Source: Planctomycetaceae bacterium (GTDB taxonomy: Bacteria; Planctomycetota; Planctomycetia; Pirellulales; Pirellulaceae). Taken from it: DNA of 32,726 nucleotides. Positions 1 through 7,858 of the stretch are shown here, piece by piece (positions within the stretch are counted from its first letter, which is position 1; each line of letters opens with the position of its first letter). The stretch covers positions 1 through 32,726 of the forward strand of contig SXOA01000064.1 of NCBI GenBank assembly GCA_005778405.1. The letters are read 5' to 3'. Below the pieces are notes generated by a model. It was not told the origin of the DNA. It saw nothing but the letters and a program-made list of their open reading frames with translations, and searched no databases. A program made the translations under genes and the position numbers.

Positions 1-1053
1 CTGGAGGGCGACGTCGAGGACGTCGGCTAGGACGAGGCGGCCTTCGGCGTCGGTGTTGAGGACCTCGATAGTTTTGCCGCTGCGGGCCCGGAGGACGTCG
101 CCGAGTTTGTACGACGAGCCGGAGAGCATGTTTTCGACGAGGCCGACGAGGCCGATGACGTTGACGGGGAGCCGGAGTTGGGCGATGGCTTGCATGGCCC
201 CCAGGACGGTGGCGGCCCCCGCCATGTCGCACTTCATCGTCACCATGCCGTCGTTCGGCTTGATGGAGAGGCCGCCGGAGTCGAACGTCACCCCCTTGCC
301 GATGAGGGCCAGCGGGGCGTCTCCCTCCTTGCCGCCGCTGTGCCGGAGTATCACCAGCCGCGGCTCGCGGTCGCTGCCGCGGGCGACGGCGAGGAGGGAG
401 CCGCAGCGTTCGGCTTCCAGGCGGGCGAGGTCCCAGACTTCGATGGCCAGGCCGTTTTCTTCCGCGACACGGACGGCTTCATTTGCGAACGATTCGGGAT
501 ACATCTCGCTGGGGGGCTCGTTGACGAGGCGGCGGGTGAGGTTTTGAGCGTCGCCGAGAATGATGCCGCTATCGAGGGGGGCTGCTTCCACGCCGCTCCA
601 GAGGATTTCGCCGGGGGGGAAGTGTTTTTTCTTCGCTTTATAGAGATCTTGCCCCACGCAGCCGACGATGCTGCCGGCGACGCCACTTTCGGCGAGGTCT
701 TTCGACCAATCGTCGGCAAGGTAGTAGCCGACTTTGGCCCGCTCCTTACCAGCCAAGGACTTTGAGGCCGTGGCGGCAGCGCGGAAGGCGGTGCCTCGGT
801 CGAAGGAGTCCTTGGGGCCGAGGCCAACGATGACGGCCGTGTGGGCCTTGATTCCCGCGGGGCCGAGAATCGTGGTGATCTCGTTCTTCTTGCCGGTGAT
901 TTCCTTCCGCTCAATGAGGCGAGTCAGCAGGCCTCCGGTGGCTTTGTCGAGCTCGGCCGCGGAGCCGGCGGGGGAGCTATCGGCGTAGATGCCGACGACG
1001 ACGGCGTCGGCTTCGAGGAGGGTGAGGGGGATGGAAGTGGCGGAGACGGGCAT
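1..1053 (-). CDS. pepA: Leucyl aminopeptidase, M17 family (C-terminus beyond window edge)
   Basis: Cytosolic dinuclear-metal aminopeptidase that removes N-terminal residues from peptides. The 351 codons visible run from an ATG at 1053 to the window edge with no stop, so the last part of the catalytic domain is missing. Residues about 1-165 match the M17 N-terminal domain. The catalytic domain is clear: IGKGVTFDSGG (about 251-261), LSIKP (262-266), MKCDMAGAA (273-281) and the family signature NTDAEGRL (333-340). By comparison with E. coli PepA, the metal ligands would be K253, D258, D276, D335 and E337, with K265 and R339 catalytic; all are present. The next gene on the same strand ends 98 bp upstream of its start. 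Identification is firm; which peptides it processes cannot be told. Confidence 0.95.
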   Translation of the reverse strand, partial: MPVSATSIPLTLLEADAVVVGIYADSSPAGSAAELDKATGGLLTRLIERKEITGKKNEITTILGPAGIKAHTAVIVGLGPKDSFDRGTAFRAAATASKSLAGKERAKVGYYLADDWSKDLAESGVAGSIVGCVGQDLYKAKKKHFPPGEILWSGVEAAPLDSGIILGDAQNLTRRLVNEPPSEMYPESFANEAVRVAEENGLAIEVWDLARLEAERCGSLLAVARGSDREPRLVILRHSGGKEGDAPLALIGKGVTFDSGGLSIKPNDGMVTMKCDMAGAATVLGAMQAIAQLRLPVNVIGLVGLVENMLSGSSYKLGDVLRARSGKTIEVLNTDAEGRLVLADVLDVALQ

Positions 1054-1151
1054 GACAAGCATCCTTCGGTTACAGCCAGCGATGGAGAGCGACGAAACGG
1101 ATATTCTATCGGCCTTGCCGGCATGTCACGAGGCGGGATGCTACTCCGGCA

Positions 1152-2645
1152 TCAAACATGTCTTCCAAGGGTCAGCGCCGCCTGCTCGCCCCAGCGGCGG
1201 AGCAGGGAGAGGTGCTTTTCGGTCGGCAGGGCATTGCACTTGCCGCGAGCTTGCACAATCAGCCGCGAGTGAGTCTGAACTTCAATGGTGAGCACCCGAA
1301 ACTGCCCCAGGGGGAGCTCCACTTCCAAAGTCCAAATGGATGAGTTCCCGCGCGCGCAGGAGCTCGCATAGCTCCCGACGCAGTGCTTCATGGCCCGCCC
1401 TTCGTCCAGCAGAGCTCGCGAGCTCGTCAACTCCCGGATCGTCCAGATTTTGTGATTGGCGCTCTTCGCGGAACCCTCTTCGAACTGGAAACCGGCAATT
1501 CCGGACGGCTGCCACTGGTCGCGCGGCACTTGGACGCGGGCCAACGTTCGGTGCCAGGCTCTCACCTGCCGCAGCAGGGAATCCGGGGTGCGACCCTTCA
1601 TGGTGAAGTTCGGCTGTGGAGGTCCGATCAGTTCGCGGACACCGTTAACCACGACTTCTTCGCTGGCAAACTTCTGGTGCTGGATGAAGTCGATGATTGG
1701 TCCTACATGCGCGACATCGAGGAGCGGATTAGCGATCAGAAACTGCAATACGGTCGTCCAAAAGTCGTTGTGGGTGAAGTTCGTCCCCAGCCAGGTTCCC
1801 AGAACGGCTTTTGCCAGTCGGGCATTTCCCCCCAGCGCGTGGATTTGTCCCCAGCGGAGCGCGGCCTGGGCGGTCAACTCGACGGGAGCCTGCATGAACT
1901 CGTGCGCCATCCGCTTGGTGTAGGGAATCGGCAGGTCGGCCGTGCGGATGTTTTCGCCTCGCCCGATGTGCAGAAACCACGCCTGCTGCCGCTGCGCTTC
2001 CGGGCCATCTCCCAGGAACCAGGCCGAGTCCAGGAACGGTGGGACTGGCCACTCGGCAAACAGGTGGCGGGCCAGCGAGGCGAACTGACGGCGCGCGTTG
2101 TGCGACTGCGGCTGCCAATCATCCAGCGGGCGAACCTTGGCGCGGAAGTGACGGGAGAGAGCGAGCAGTCCGTCGATGAACGAGTTGCCGGCCTGATGGC
2201 CGAATTCCGCGATGACGGGCTGGCTGCTCAGGAGCTCAGTGTCCGCCGACGCGCGGCAGAGAACTTCCCGGAAGGCAAACCGTGCCTTGCGGTCGCTGGA
2301 GACGGAGGCAAACGCCCGGCAAATTGCCTGCAAGTGCGGCTGAGTGACCGAATCGCCGGTCAGCTCCCCGCCGATGATCTTGTCGAGAATCCGCTGCGGG
2401 TTTTTTCGCTCCTGCTTTTTCTGGGCCACGCGGGCAGCGGCAATCTCGCGCTGGGAGAAGCTCCGCTCCTTGGCCCGCTGCCGCCAGTGCTTGTCGATTT
2501 GACGGCCGAAACCGTGCCGGGAGCACCAGTCGAAGTAATCATCGACGCCGTTCAGCCCCAAAGAACGAATGTGGGAAAGCATGCCCGGGTCCGGACCCTC
2601 GGCGCGGACCTTCTTCGGCTTGCGGATGGAATCAAAACGGGCCAT
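1152..2645 (-). CDS. PcfJ-like domain protein
   Basis: A 497-residue soluble-looking protein with no signal peptide or membrane segment. The C-terminal part carries the hallmark of the PcfJ-like family: a start-of-domain segment RALLDEGRAMKHCVGSYA (MKHCVGSY at about 419-426), then a Cys-rich/Gly loop (SSCARGNSS), a beta-rich stretch (IWTLEVE, RVLTIEV) and VQARGKCNALP. The N-terminal 380 residues are basic and Arg/Gln-rich and I do not recognise a domain there. The family was named from a gene on an enterococcal conjugative plasmid, but its biochemical role is not established. No conjugation genes lie nearby, so a plasmid-transfer role is not supported here. Start ATG at 2645 is the first in frame. 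The long open frame on the opposite strand is a shadow of this gene. Confidence 0.8.
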   Translation of the reverse strand: MARFDSIRKPKKVRAEGPDPGMLSHIRSLGLNGVDDYFDWCSRHGFGRQIDKHWRQRAKERSFSQREIAAARVAQKKQERKNPQRILDKIIGGELTGDSVTQPHLQAICRAFASVSSDRKARFAFREVLCRASADTELLSSQPVIAEFGHQAGNSFIDGLLALSRHFRAKVRPLDDWQPQSHNARRQFASLARHLFAEWPVPPFLDSAWFLGDGPEAQRQQAWFLHIGRGENIRTADLPIPYTKRMAHEFMQAPVELTAQAALRWGQIHALGGNARLAKAVLGTWLGTNFTHNDFWTTVLQFLIANPLLDVAHVGPIIDFIQHQKFASEEVVVNGVRELIGPPQPNFTMKGRTPDSLLRQVRAWHRTLARVQVPRDQWQPSGIAGFQFEEGSAKSANHKIWTIRELTSSRALLDEGRAMKHCVGSYASSCARGNSSIWTLEVELPLGQFRVLTIEVQTHSRLIVQARGKCNALPTEKHLSLLRRWGEQAALTLGRHV

Positions 2646-2904
2646 ATGATTCGTGCTCGCGGGAAATCATGAGTGGCAATTGGAAGTGGAAACGCGGGGT
2701 TGGCGGGGCACACAGCGAACTGCAATTCATGGCGGGCTCCTAAAAACTCTCTGAGGCAAACAAATCGGCCAAAACCTGGCCGTGCGGCATGGACACTCGA
2801 GGAACAAGAGAGGTTCGCCTTGTGTTTGCCTGGTCAACTTGGGAGAGTGCAGGCTCTGGTCATGCCGGACTAGAATGCGTACTTCTCAAATCCGAGGGTG
2901 ATTT

Positions 2905-4404
2905 ATGCTGACGCCGACCATCCGTACTTGGATTGCCAGATTTGGAGGATTGCTGGCCGCGGCCTTCTTGGCTGCCGACCTGGCTGCCGCGGAAAGTGCG
3001 AAAGCTCAGCGGCCGAATGTCCTGTTCATCGCCATCGACGACCAGAACGACTGGATTGGCTGTTTGGGTGGCCATCCGCAGGTGCAGACGCCTCACATCG
3101 ATGCGCTCGCGAAACGGGGGACGCTGTTTACGAACGCCCATTGTCAGGCGCCGCTTTGCAATCCGTCGCGGACGAGCGTGATGACGGGGCGACGGCCGTC
3201 GTCGACCGGCATCTATGCGCTGCAGCCGTGGTTTCGCACGGTCGGGCCGCTGAAGGACGTGGTAACACTGCCCCAGCACTTCGCGGCCAATGGATATGAG
3301 ACGCTGATGACGGGAAAAGTCCATCACGACGGCTATCCGGCAGTGGCGGAGCGAGGGAAAGAGTTTACGAACTGGGGCCATTCCGGCGGCTACAAAAATC
3401 TGCCGGCGAAGAAGTTCGTGGAGACGCCGGACAACATCAAGGCGATGGATTGGGGAGTCGTCCCCGAGCGGGACGAGCAGCAAGACGACTGGCTAATTGC
3501 CGATTGGGCTATCGGCGAGCTGAAGAAGCCGCGCGAAAAGCCGTTCTTCCTTGCGGTCGGTTTCCGGCATCCGCATGTGCCGTGTTACGCCACGCAGAAG
3601 TGGTTCGATCTGTACCCCGCGGACAAGCTCGTCATGCCTCCGGTGAAAGCGGACGACCGGGCCGACGTGCCGGAATTCGCCTGGAACCTCCACTGGAAGC
3701 TCCCCGAGCCGCGGCTGTCGTGGCTGAAAAAGTCAGGCCAATGGGAGCCGTTGGTGCGGGCATACCTGGCGAGCGTTAGCTTCATGGATAGCCAGGTAGG
3801 TCGAGTGCTGGAGACTTTGGAGAAAAGTGGCCAGGCGGAGAATACCATCGTCGTCCTCTGGTCCGACCACGGCTGGCACTTGGGAGAGAAAGGAATCACC
3901 GGCAAGAACTCGCTTTGGGATCGCTCCACCCGCGTGCCGCTGGTTTTCGCCGGGCCGGGAATTGCTCCGGATGTTCGCTGCTCGCGTCCCGCGGAGTTGC
4001 TCGATATGTATCCCACGCTGATCGACCTCTGTAATCTGCCGCCGGGGAACGATCTGGAAGGACACAGCCTGTTACAGCAACTCAAAGACGCCAGTGCCCA
4101 GCGCGAATGGCCCGCCATCACGACGCACAACCAGGATAACCACGGCGTGCGGAGCGAGAATTGGCGATACATTCGCTATGCCGACGGCAGCGAAGAGCTG
4201 TACGACGAACGATCCGACCCGAACGAGTGGACGAACCTCGCCGAAGATCCAAAAGTCGCGGACATTATTGCCGAACACCGGAGCTGGCTGCCCAAGGTAA
4301 ACGTTCCCGCCGTCCCCGGCAGCGGAGCCCGGCTGCTGCAAAAAGTGGACGGCGTCTGGCAGTGGGAAAAGAAGCCGATACGCCCGGAGGAGAAGGTGGA
4401 ATAA
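2905..4404 (+). CDS. Secreted sulfatase, iduronate-2-sulfatase-like
   Basis: Type I sulfatase predicted to remove sulfate esters from (poly)saccharides outside the cytoplasm. Residues 1-29 form a signal peptide (basic start, hydrophobic core, AAA exit). The mature protein begins RPNVLFIAIDDQNDW, with metal-binding D45/D46. The formylglycine motif is C85-N-P-S-R, a Cys-type C-x-P-S-R site, so activity requires a maturation enzyme that is not in this window. TGKVHH (136-141), RHPH (221-224) and WSDHGWHLGEKG (319-330) supply the remaining metal and sulfate ligands usual in the family. At 499 residues it is full length. The ATG at 2905 has a purine-rich GAGGG a few bases upstream. The gene stands alone, convergent with the STAS gene 22 bp downstream. 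Substrate is not deducible; resemblance to iduronate-2-sulfatase is by overall layout. Confidence 0.93.
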   Translation: MLTPTIRTWIARFGGLLAAAFLAADLAAAESAKAQRPNVLFIAIDDQNDWIGCLGGHPQVQTPHIDALAKRGTLFTNAHCQAPLCNPSRTSVMTGRRPSSTGIYALQPWFRTVGPLKDVVTLPQHFAANGYETLMTGKVHHDGYPAVAERGKEFTNWGHSGGYKNLPAKKFVETPDNIKAMDWGVVPERDEQQDDWLIADWAIGELKKPREKPFFLAVGFRHPHVPCYATQKWFDLYPADKLVMPPVKADDRADVPEFAWNLHWKLPEPRLSWLKKSGQWEPLVRAYLASVSFMDSQVGRVLETLEKSGQAENTIVVLWSDHGWHLGEKGITGKNSLWDRSTRVPLVFAGPGIAPDVRCSRPAELLDMYPTLIDLCNLPPGNDLEGHSLLQQLKDASAQREWPAITTHNQDNHGVRSENWRYIRYADGSEELYDERSDPNEWTNLAEDPKVADIIAEHRSWLPKVNVPAVPGSGARLLQKVDGVWQWEKKPIRPEEKVE

Positions 4405-4426
4405 CTGCGGGTGGCGAAACGGCAGA

Positions 4427-4783
4427 TCAAAAGTCCGCCAGAGCGTCCTTCTGTGTGGCTTTGATGACAAAGACCCGGTCGAGCTTCGGGACGGTAAAAG
4501 CATCGCGGACAGGGGGGCTCAAGTCGCAGATGCGGATTGCCCCGGAGTTTTCGTCGAGCCTCTGTCTTAGCTTGAGCAGCGAATTGAGGAATGCGGACAT
4601 CAGGACTTCGACATTCGCAAAAGAAATCGCCAGCTTCGTATGCCCTTCGTCCACCAGGGCCGCAAGTTCGCCGACCGTTTCTTGAATGACAAGTGGATTA
4701 TTCAGCTTCTTGTCGAGTAGCCGAACGAGACACACGTCGCCGGATGTCCCGCTCAGCTTGTGGACTTCGATGTGTTTGGGCAT
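4427..4783 (-). CDS. STAS-domain protein (anti-sigma factor antagonist-like)
   Basis: A 118-residue single-domain protein with the STAS fold pattern: an N-terminal beta strand (DVCLVRLLDKKL), helix (VIQETVGELAALVDEG), strand (TKLAISFANVEVL), helix (SAFLNSLLKLRQRL), strand (GAIRICDLS) and a closing helix. The usual phosphorylatable serine position after the second strand would be S63 in VEVLMSAFL; the local context is degenerate relative to SpoIIAA-like D-S-S-G, so regulation by phosphorylation is possible but uncertain. I chose the ATG at 4783 because a longer frame up to 4900 would overlap the 3' end of the neighbouring gene. No partner kinase or anti-sigma factor lies in the window, so the signalling target is unknown. 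Confidence 0.8.
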   Translation of the reverse strand: MPKHIEVHKLSGTSGDVCLVRLLDKKLNNPLVIQETVGELAALVDEGHTKLAISFANVEVLMSAFLNSLLKLRQRLDENSGAIRICDLSPPVRDAFTVPKLDRVFVIKATQKDALADF

Positions 4784-4850
4784 GTGTTGATTCCCGAAAA
4801 AGTGTCGCTGGAGTTTGAGTCTATCAGCCCGTTGGCGGAGTGATAAACTC

Positions 4851-5516
4851 CTACCAAAAAACCCCCGCCAATCCCAGGAACAGAAACCCGAGGTAGCCAA
4901 CGCTTACCACGATCCAGATTGCTGCCAGGATGACGCCGATGAGCGTCAGCATGCGCCCTTCGGGATCCATCCGCCCGGCTTTCATATCGGAGAGATCTTG
5001 CCAACCGATGATCAGCGCGGCGATGGAAACGAAAAAGCAAAAGCTGACATAGCCAAGGAGACCCAACACCAGGACCAACATGCCGCGGTGGGCCTTGGGA
5101 TAGTAGATGCTCCCTGGGGCGACCGGCATTGGGGCATGGGGCGTGACGGGGGCCATGTGCCCGACCGGCTGCATGGTGGCGGCGGCCTGGTGCAGCTCGG
5201 GGTAGACTTCCGCGGCCCACATCCAGTTGTCGCGCCGTTCCTGTAACAGTTGGCAGCGGGGAGTGATTCGCCCGTGGCGACACCATTCATCCAGCTCCAG
5301 TTTCGTGACTGGCCCATAGACTAGTCCCTCGGGCGTTTTCATCTGCCAGCTATCGGGGTATTCGCCGGGAGCGGCCAGGGTGAGGGCCATGCCAACGTTG
5401 CGCGGCGGCACGGTATAGAGCGTGTGACAACTGGGGCATTGGGCTTGCTGGCCGGCGTGTTCATCTGCCACGCGCAGGTGCTTGCCGCAGGACTGACAGG
5501 TGCTGTCGATGGCCAT
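4851..5516 (-). CDS. Zinc-ribbon, GYF_2 and membrane-domain protein (paralogue 1)
   Basis: 221 residues in three parts. First, a zinc ribbon with two CxxC knuckles (C7/C10 and C27/C30). Second, a GYF_2-like domain around 57-105 (W-x-MKTPEGLVYGP, then LDEWCRHGRI). Third, after a Pro/Met-rich linker, a hydrophobic C-terminal half with about three membrane segments around the motif DLSDMKAGRMDPEGR, which resembles DUF4190-type membrane modules. This architecture is frequent in planctomycetes; the GYF_2 part is thought to bind peptides and no enzymatic function is known. It lies 10 bp after the next gene on the same strand, with identical architecture, so the two are probably co-transcribed and arose by tandem duplication. 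Function is unknown; a membrane-bound adaptor is an inference. Confidence 0.85.
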   Translation of the reverse strand: MAIDSTCQSCGKHLRVADEHAGQQAQCPSCHTLYTVPPRNVGMALTLAAPGEYPDSWQMKTPEGLVYGPVTKLELDEWCRHGRITPRCQLLQERRDNWMWAAEVYPELHQAAATMQPVGHMAPVTPHAPMPVAPGSIYYPKAHRGMLVLVLGLLGYVSFCFFVSIAALIIGWQDLSDMKAGRMDPEGRMLTLIGVILAAIWIVVSVGYLGFLFLGLAGVFW

Positions 5517-5526
5517 AGGGGATCAC

Positions 5527-6339
5527 TCAACTCCCTGCCATGCCGACGAGCACGACGACAAAGAAAAACAGGAAACCGACAATCCACAGCAGGGAAAGAA
5601 TCATGCCGATGATCATGCCGGTCCGGGTCAGGTCTCGTCCCGCCGGGTCCATCCGCCCGGATTGCATCTCCCGCAGATCGTTGCTTCCCATCACCCAGGT
5701 CATGAACGGAAAAATGGGGCACTGGATGAACAGGCCCATCAATCCCAGGACGAGAATCAGTGCCCCCCGATGGGGAGCAACATAGCGGCCCGCCGCAAAA
5801 CCGCCCGCAGCAGGATGCGGGTTGACGCCAGGAGGTGGATAGTGATTTGCCGCAGGAGTCGCCTGGGAGAAGTTCGCCGTGGGGGTGGGGGGAGTCAAAA
5901 CAGGGTGGAAGGTTGGCTGCGCTTTGAGAGACGGAAAGAGCCAGTCCGCCGGCTGCCAGTTGCCTGCGGCTCCCTGGCAAAGATGACAATCGGAAGTAAT
6001 CCGCCCTTCTTGCACCCACCGCTCCAAATCCCCAAAACTGGCGGGCCCGAAGGTCTGCTCCTCCGGAGTTTTCATGTACCACTCGGCAGTGTCGCTGTGG
6101 ATGGAGAAGGGAGGAGATGAAAGCCCCGTGGTCGGAGCGGGTGCGAGAGTCGAAACTTCGGTCTCTTCTGGCTGGCCGCTCGCCGGCAGGGGATTGGACG
6201 CGATGCTCGTCCCCATCGAGGTCGGTATTTGAGTGATGTGGCCGCAGACTGGGCAGCGGGCCATCTTTCCCGCATGCTCGGGAATCACCCGCAGGGCTCG
6301 CCCGCACCCGCCGCAAGGAATTTCCGACACTTCGCTCAT
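5527..6339 (-). CDS. Zinc-ribbon, GYF_2 and membrane-domain protein (paralogue 2)
   Basis: 270 residues with the same order as its neighbour: zinc ribbon (C9/C12 and C29/C32), a Ser/Pro/Thr-rich linker, a GYF_2-like domain (WYMKTPEEQTFGP followed by LERWVQEGRI), a second low-complexity linker rich in Pro, Asn and Ala, then a membrane domain with the recurring core DLREMQSGRMDPAGRDLT. I start it at the ATG at 6339 (MSEVSE), because the zinc ribbon then begins at the same distance from the start as in paralogue 1. An upstream in-frame ATG at 6396 would add 19 residues that do not match. The longer linkers are the main difference between the two copies. Role unknown. Confidence 0.83.
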   Translation of the reverse strand: MSEVSEIPCGGCGRALRVIPEHAGKMARCPVCGHITQIPTSMGTSIASNPLPASGQPEETEVSTLAPAPTTGLSSPPFSIHSDTAEWYMKTPEEQTFGPASFGDLERWVQEGRITSDCHLCQGAAGNWQPADWLFPSLKAQPTFHPVLTPPTPTANFSQATPAANHYPPPGVNPHPAAGGFAAGRYVAPHRGALILVLGLMGLFIQCPIFPFMTWVMGSNDLREMQSGRMDPAGRDLTRTGMIIGMILSLLWIVGFLFFFVVVLVGMAGS

Positions 6340-6399
6340 GAAAACAGTGTACCACCGACTCACGAGGTACTCAGCACATCTCCACTGCATGCGCAAGAA

Positions 6400-6424
6400 A
6401 ATCCCCCGACAGGCGCGGGGGATT
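6400..6424 (-). terminator. Candidate intrinsic terminator of the small gene upstream
   Basis: A perfect 8-bp inverted repeat, AATCCCCC (6400-6407) and GGGGGATT (6417-6424), with a 9-base loop. On the minus strand the stem is followed by TTTTCTT, as expected of a Rho-independent terminator. It lies downstream of the minus-strand gene that ends at 6482 and upstream of the GYF_2 gene start at 6339, so it would separate these transcription units. Confidence 0.6.
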
Positions 6425-6481
6425 GTGTGATGGACCCGAGTGAACTCTTCGTGCCAGTTGACAGCTTAGGCCCGCAAGAGG

Positions 6482-6778
6482 TTAAACCTTGGCGGCAACC
6501 AGATCGTCGCGCTCGTCAAGCTGGGCTTGAATTTCGTCAGCCAGAGTAATGCTCTCGTCACGGGTGGCGAGGAACGCGCGGGTCAGCAGGGCGCGGCCGG
6601 AGGCGGTGTGGACAGGCAAAGTCCGCACGGGCAGTTTCGTCTCGCTGCTGTACAGCGTGACCTTCGTGGGGCGGACTTCGTCCACCAGGACCAGGCCAGC
6701 TTCCAGCGTGTAATCGACGAAGATTTCGACTTCGCGAGCTTTGGCTTCGTCCTCCCAAACAATTCGGTAAGCTTTCAT
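6482..6778 (-). CDS. Small protein of unknown function
   Basis: 98 residues, acidic, no signal peptide or membrane segment. The sequence reads as a compact alpha/beta protein: MKAYRIVWEDEAKAREVEIFVDY at the start, a central strand-rich part (VTLYSSETKLPVRTLPVHT) and a helical, acidic C-terminus (DEIQAQLDERDDLVAAKV). I do not recognise a named family. It is supported as a real gene by a strong ribosome-binding site (GAGGAG, 9 bases before the ATG at 6778), by its own candidate terminator at 6400-6424 and by a long AT-richer region upstream. A monocistronic unit is likely. Confidence 0.65.
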   Translation of the reverse strand: MKAYRIVWEDEAKAREVEIFVDYTLEAGLVLVDEVRPTKVTLYSSETKLPVRTLPVHTASGRALLTRAFLATRDESITLADEIQAQLDERDDLVAAKV

Positions 6779-7187
6779 CAGGGCAAACTCCTCGGGCGCT
6801 TCGTAACAGTTTCGTTGAAATGTGAAAAGATTTTCTAGTTTAAGCGATAAGTCGGCCTCCGGCGAGGCTAAATTGACGGAAAAACCGCTGTTTTCCCGGC
6901 ATTTTCACGCAATTCGCCCGCGATGGATACAAGGTGAAATGAAGTCGCCTAAGTAGCACTTAGCGTGAGATATCGTCCCCTTAGCGCAATCACAAACGCT
7001 ACCGAATGATCAGATTTTTTGGGCCTGCTAGCGGCCGTCCGGCCATTTTGACCCTCGCGAGCCGCGGAACCCCACCTTTCACGTTGCCTCCAGAAGCCAC
7101 AACCGATATAAACTCGGCACGCGGGGGGACTTAGGCGTTTGTTGTCCTCCCATTAGACATGGACGTCCGCAACACTGGCTCTACCGC
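6779..7187. other. Divergent intergenic region, AT-richer
   Basis: 409 bp between two divergently transcribed genes, with no credible coding frame. It contains a short hairpin GCCTC-CGGC-GAGGC at 6855-6868 and a good promoter at 7084-7112 for the plus-strand gene. The 6790-7020 part is noticeably richer in A/T than its surroundings and presumably also holds the minus-strand promoter, which I could not assign with confidence. Confidence 0.5.
7084..7112 (+). promoter_or_regulatory. Sigma-70-type promoter for the methyltransferase gene
   Basis: TTGCCT (7084-7089) and TATAAA (7107-7112) are separated by 17 bp, close to the housekeeping consensus. Transcription would begin near 7119, giving a leader of about 70 bases before the ATG at 7188. 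Confidence 0.55.
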
Positions 7188-7850
7188 ATGGCTTCGCAAC
7201 CCGCTTCATCCGGCGCCGCGTCCCTTCCTGCTCGCGACGCCTGGTCACAATTGCCTGTTGAAACAACTCCGCTCGGTCGTTTGGGACAAGCCCTCTCGAA
7301 ACGGCGAATTCCGCTCACGATTGCGATGACCTTGCTCCTCTTCGGCGTCAATTTATTCGTCCGCGGATTGCGTCCGCGGGATCTGCTCGACTGGCAGGAT
7401 TGGCCCGCGATGCTGGGCATTTTCCTGGTTCTGTTCGGCCTGGCCATTCGCAGTTGGGCGGCGGGTACACTGCACAAGATCAAGGCCCTGACAACAAGCG
7501 GCCCTTATCAGCACATGCGGAACCCGCTTTACTTTGGCTCATTTCTCATGATGGGAGGCTTCTGCGCCATCATGTGGGACGCCGTGACGCTGGCGGTGCT
7601 AATGCTGCCGATGCTCGGCGTCTATTACCTCGCCATTCGCCGCGAAGAGAAATTGATGGCCGCTATTTTCCCCGATGCCTGGCCTGAATACGCTGCCCGC
7701 ACCCCACGGTTCATTCCCTATATCCCCGGCATTCCCCGGTTCACCGGCTGGTCGCTCGATCAGTGGCAGAAGAACCGGGAGTATCAGGCGGTGCTGGGCT
7801 CCGTCCTGTTTTACGGATTCTTGATGGTGTGGCACTACTGGCCGAAATGA
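7188..7850 (+). CDS. Membrane methyltransferase, ICMT/PEMT-like
   Basis: 220-residue integral membrane protein of the isoprenylcysteine carboxyl methyltransferase / phospholipid methyltransferase type. After a polar N-terminus of about 45 residues there are four to five hydrophobic segments. The SAM-binding signature is GPYQHMRNPLYFG (about 105-117), followed after two hydrophobic segments by RREEKLMAAIFPDAWPEYAAR (about 148-168), which gives the conserved E-E, F and Y positions of the family. Bacterial members methylate lipids or other small hydrophobic acceptors; the substrate here is unknown. It has its own promoter and is convergent with nnrD, the two stops being only 8 bp apart. Confidence 0.85.
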   Translation: MASQPASSGAASLPARDAWSQLPVETTPLGRLGQALSKRRIPLTIAMTLLLFGVNLFVRGLRPRDLLDWQDWPAMLGIFLVLFGLAIRSWAAGTLHKIKALTTSGPYQHMRNPLYFGSFLMMGGFCAIMWDAVTLAVLMLPMLGVYYLAIRREEKLMAAIFPDAWPEYAARTPRFIPYIPGIPRFTGWSLDQWQKNREYQAVLGSVLFYGFLMVWHYWPK

Positions 7851-7858
7851 CAAGCGGC

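Noticed and set aside
1383..2672. 429-codon open frame on the plus strand
   Set aside because: Antisense to the PcfJ-like gene; Arg/Gly/Gln-rich translation without family motifs, a high-GC shadow.
2673..2873. 66-codon plus-strand frame before the sulfatase
   Set aside because: No ribosome-binding site or recognisable features in a 259-bp intergenic gap; more likely non-coding leader.
5339..6355. 338-codon minus-strand frame across both GYF_2 genes
   Set aside because: Alternative frame of two well-supported genes; its residues show no domain.
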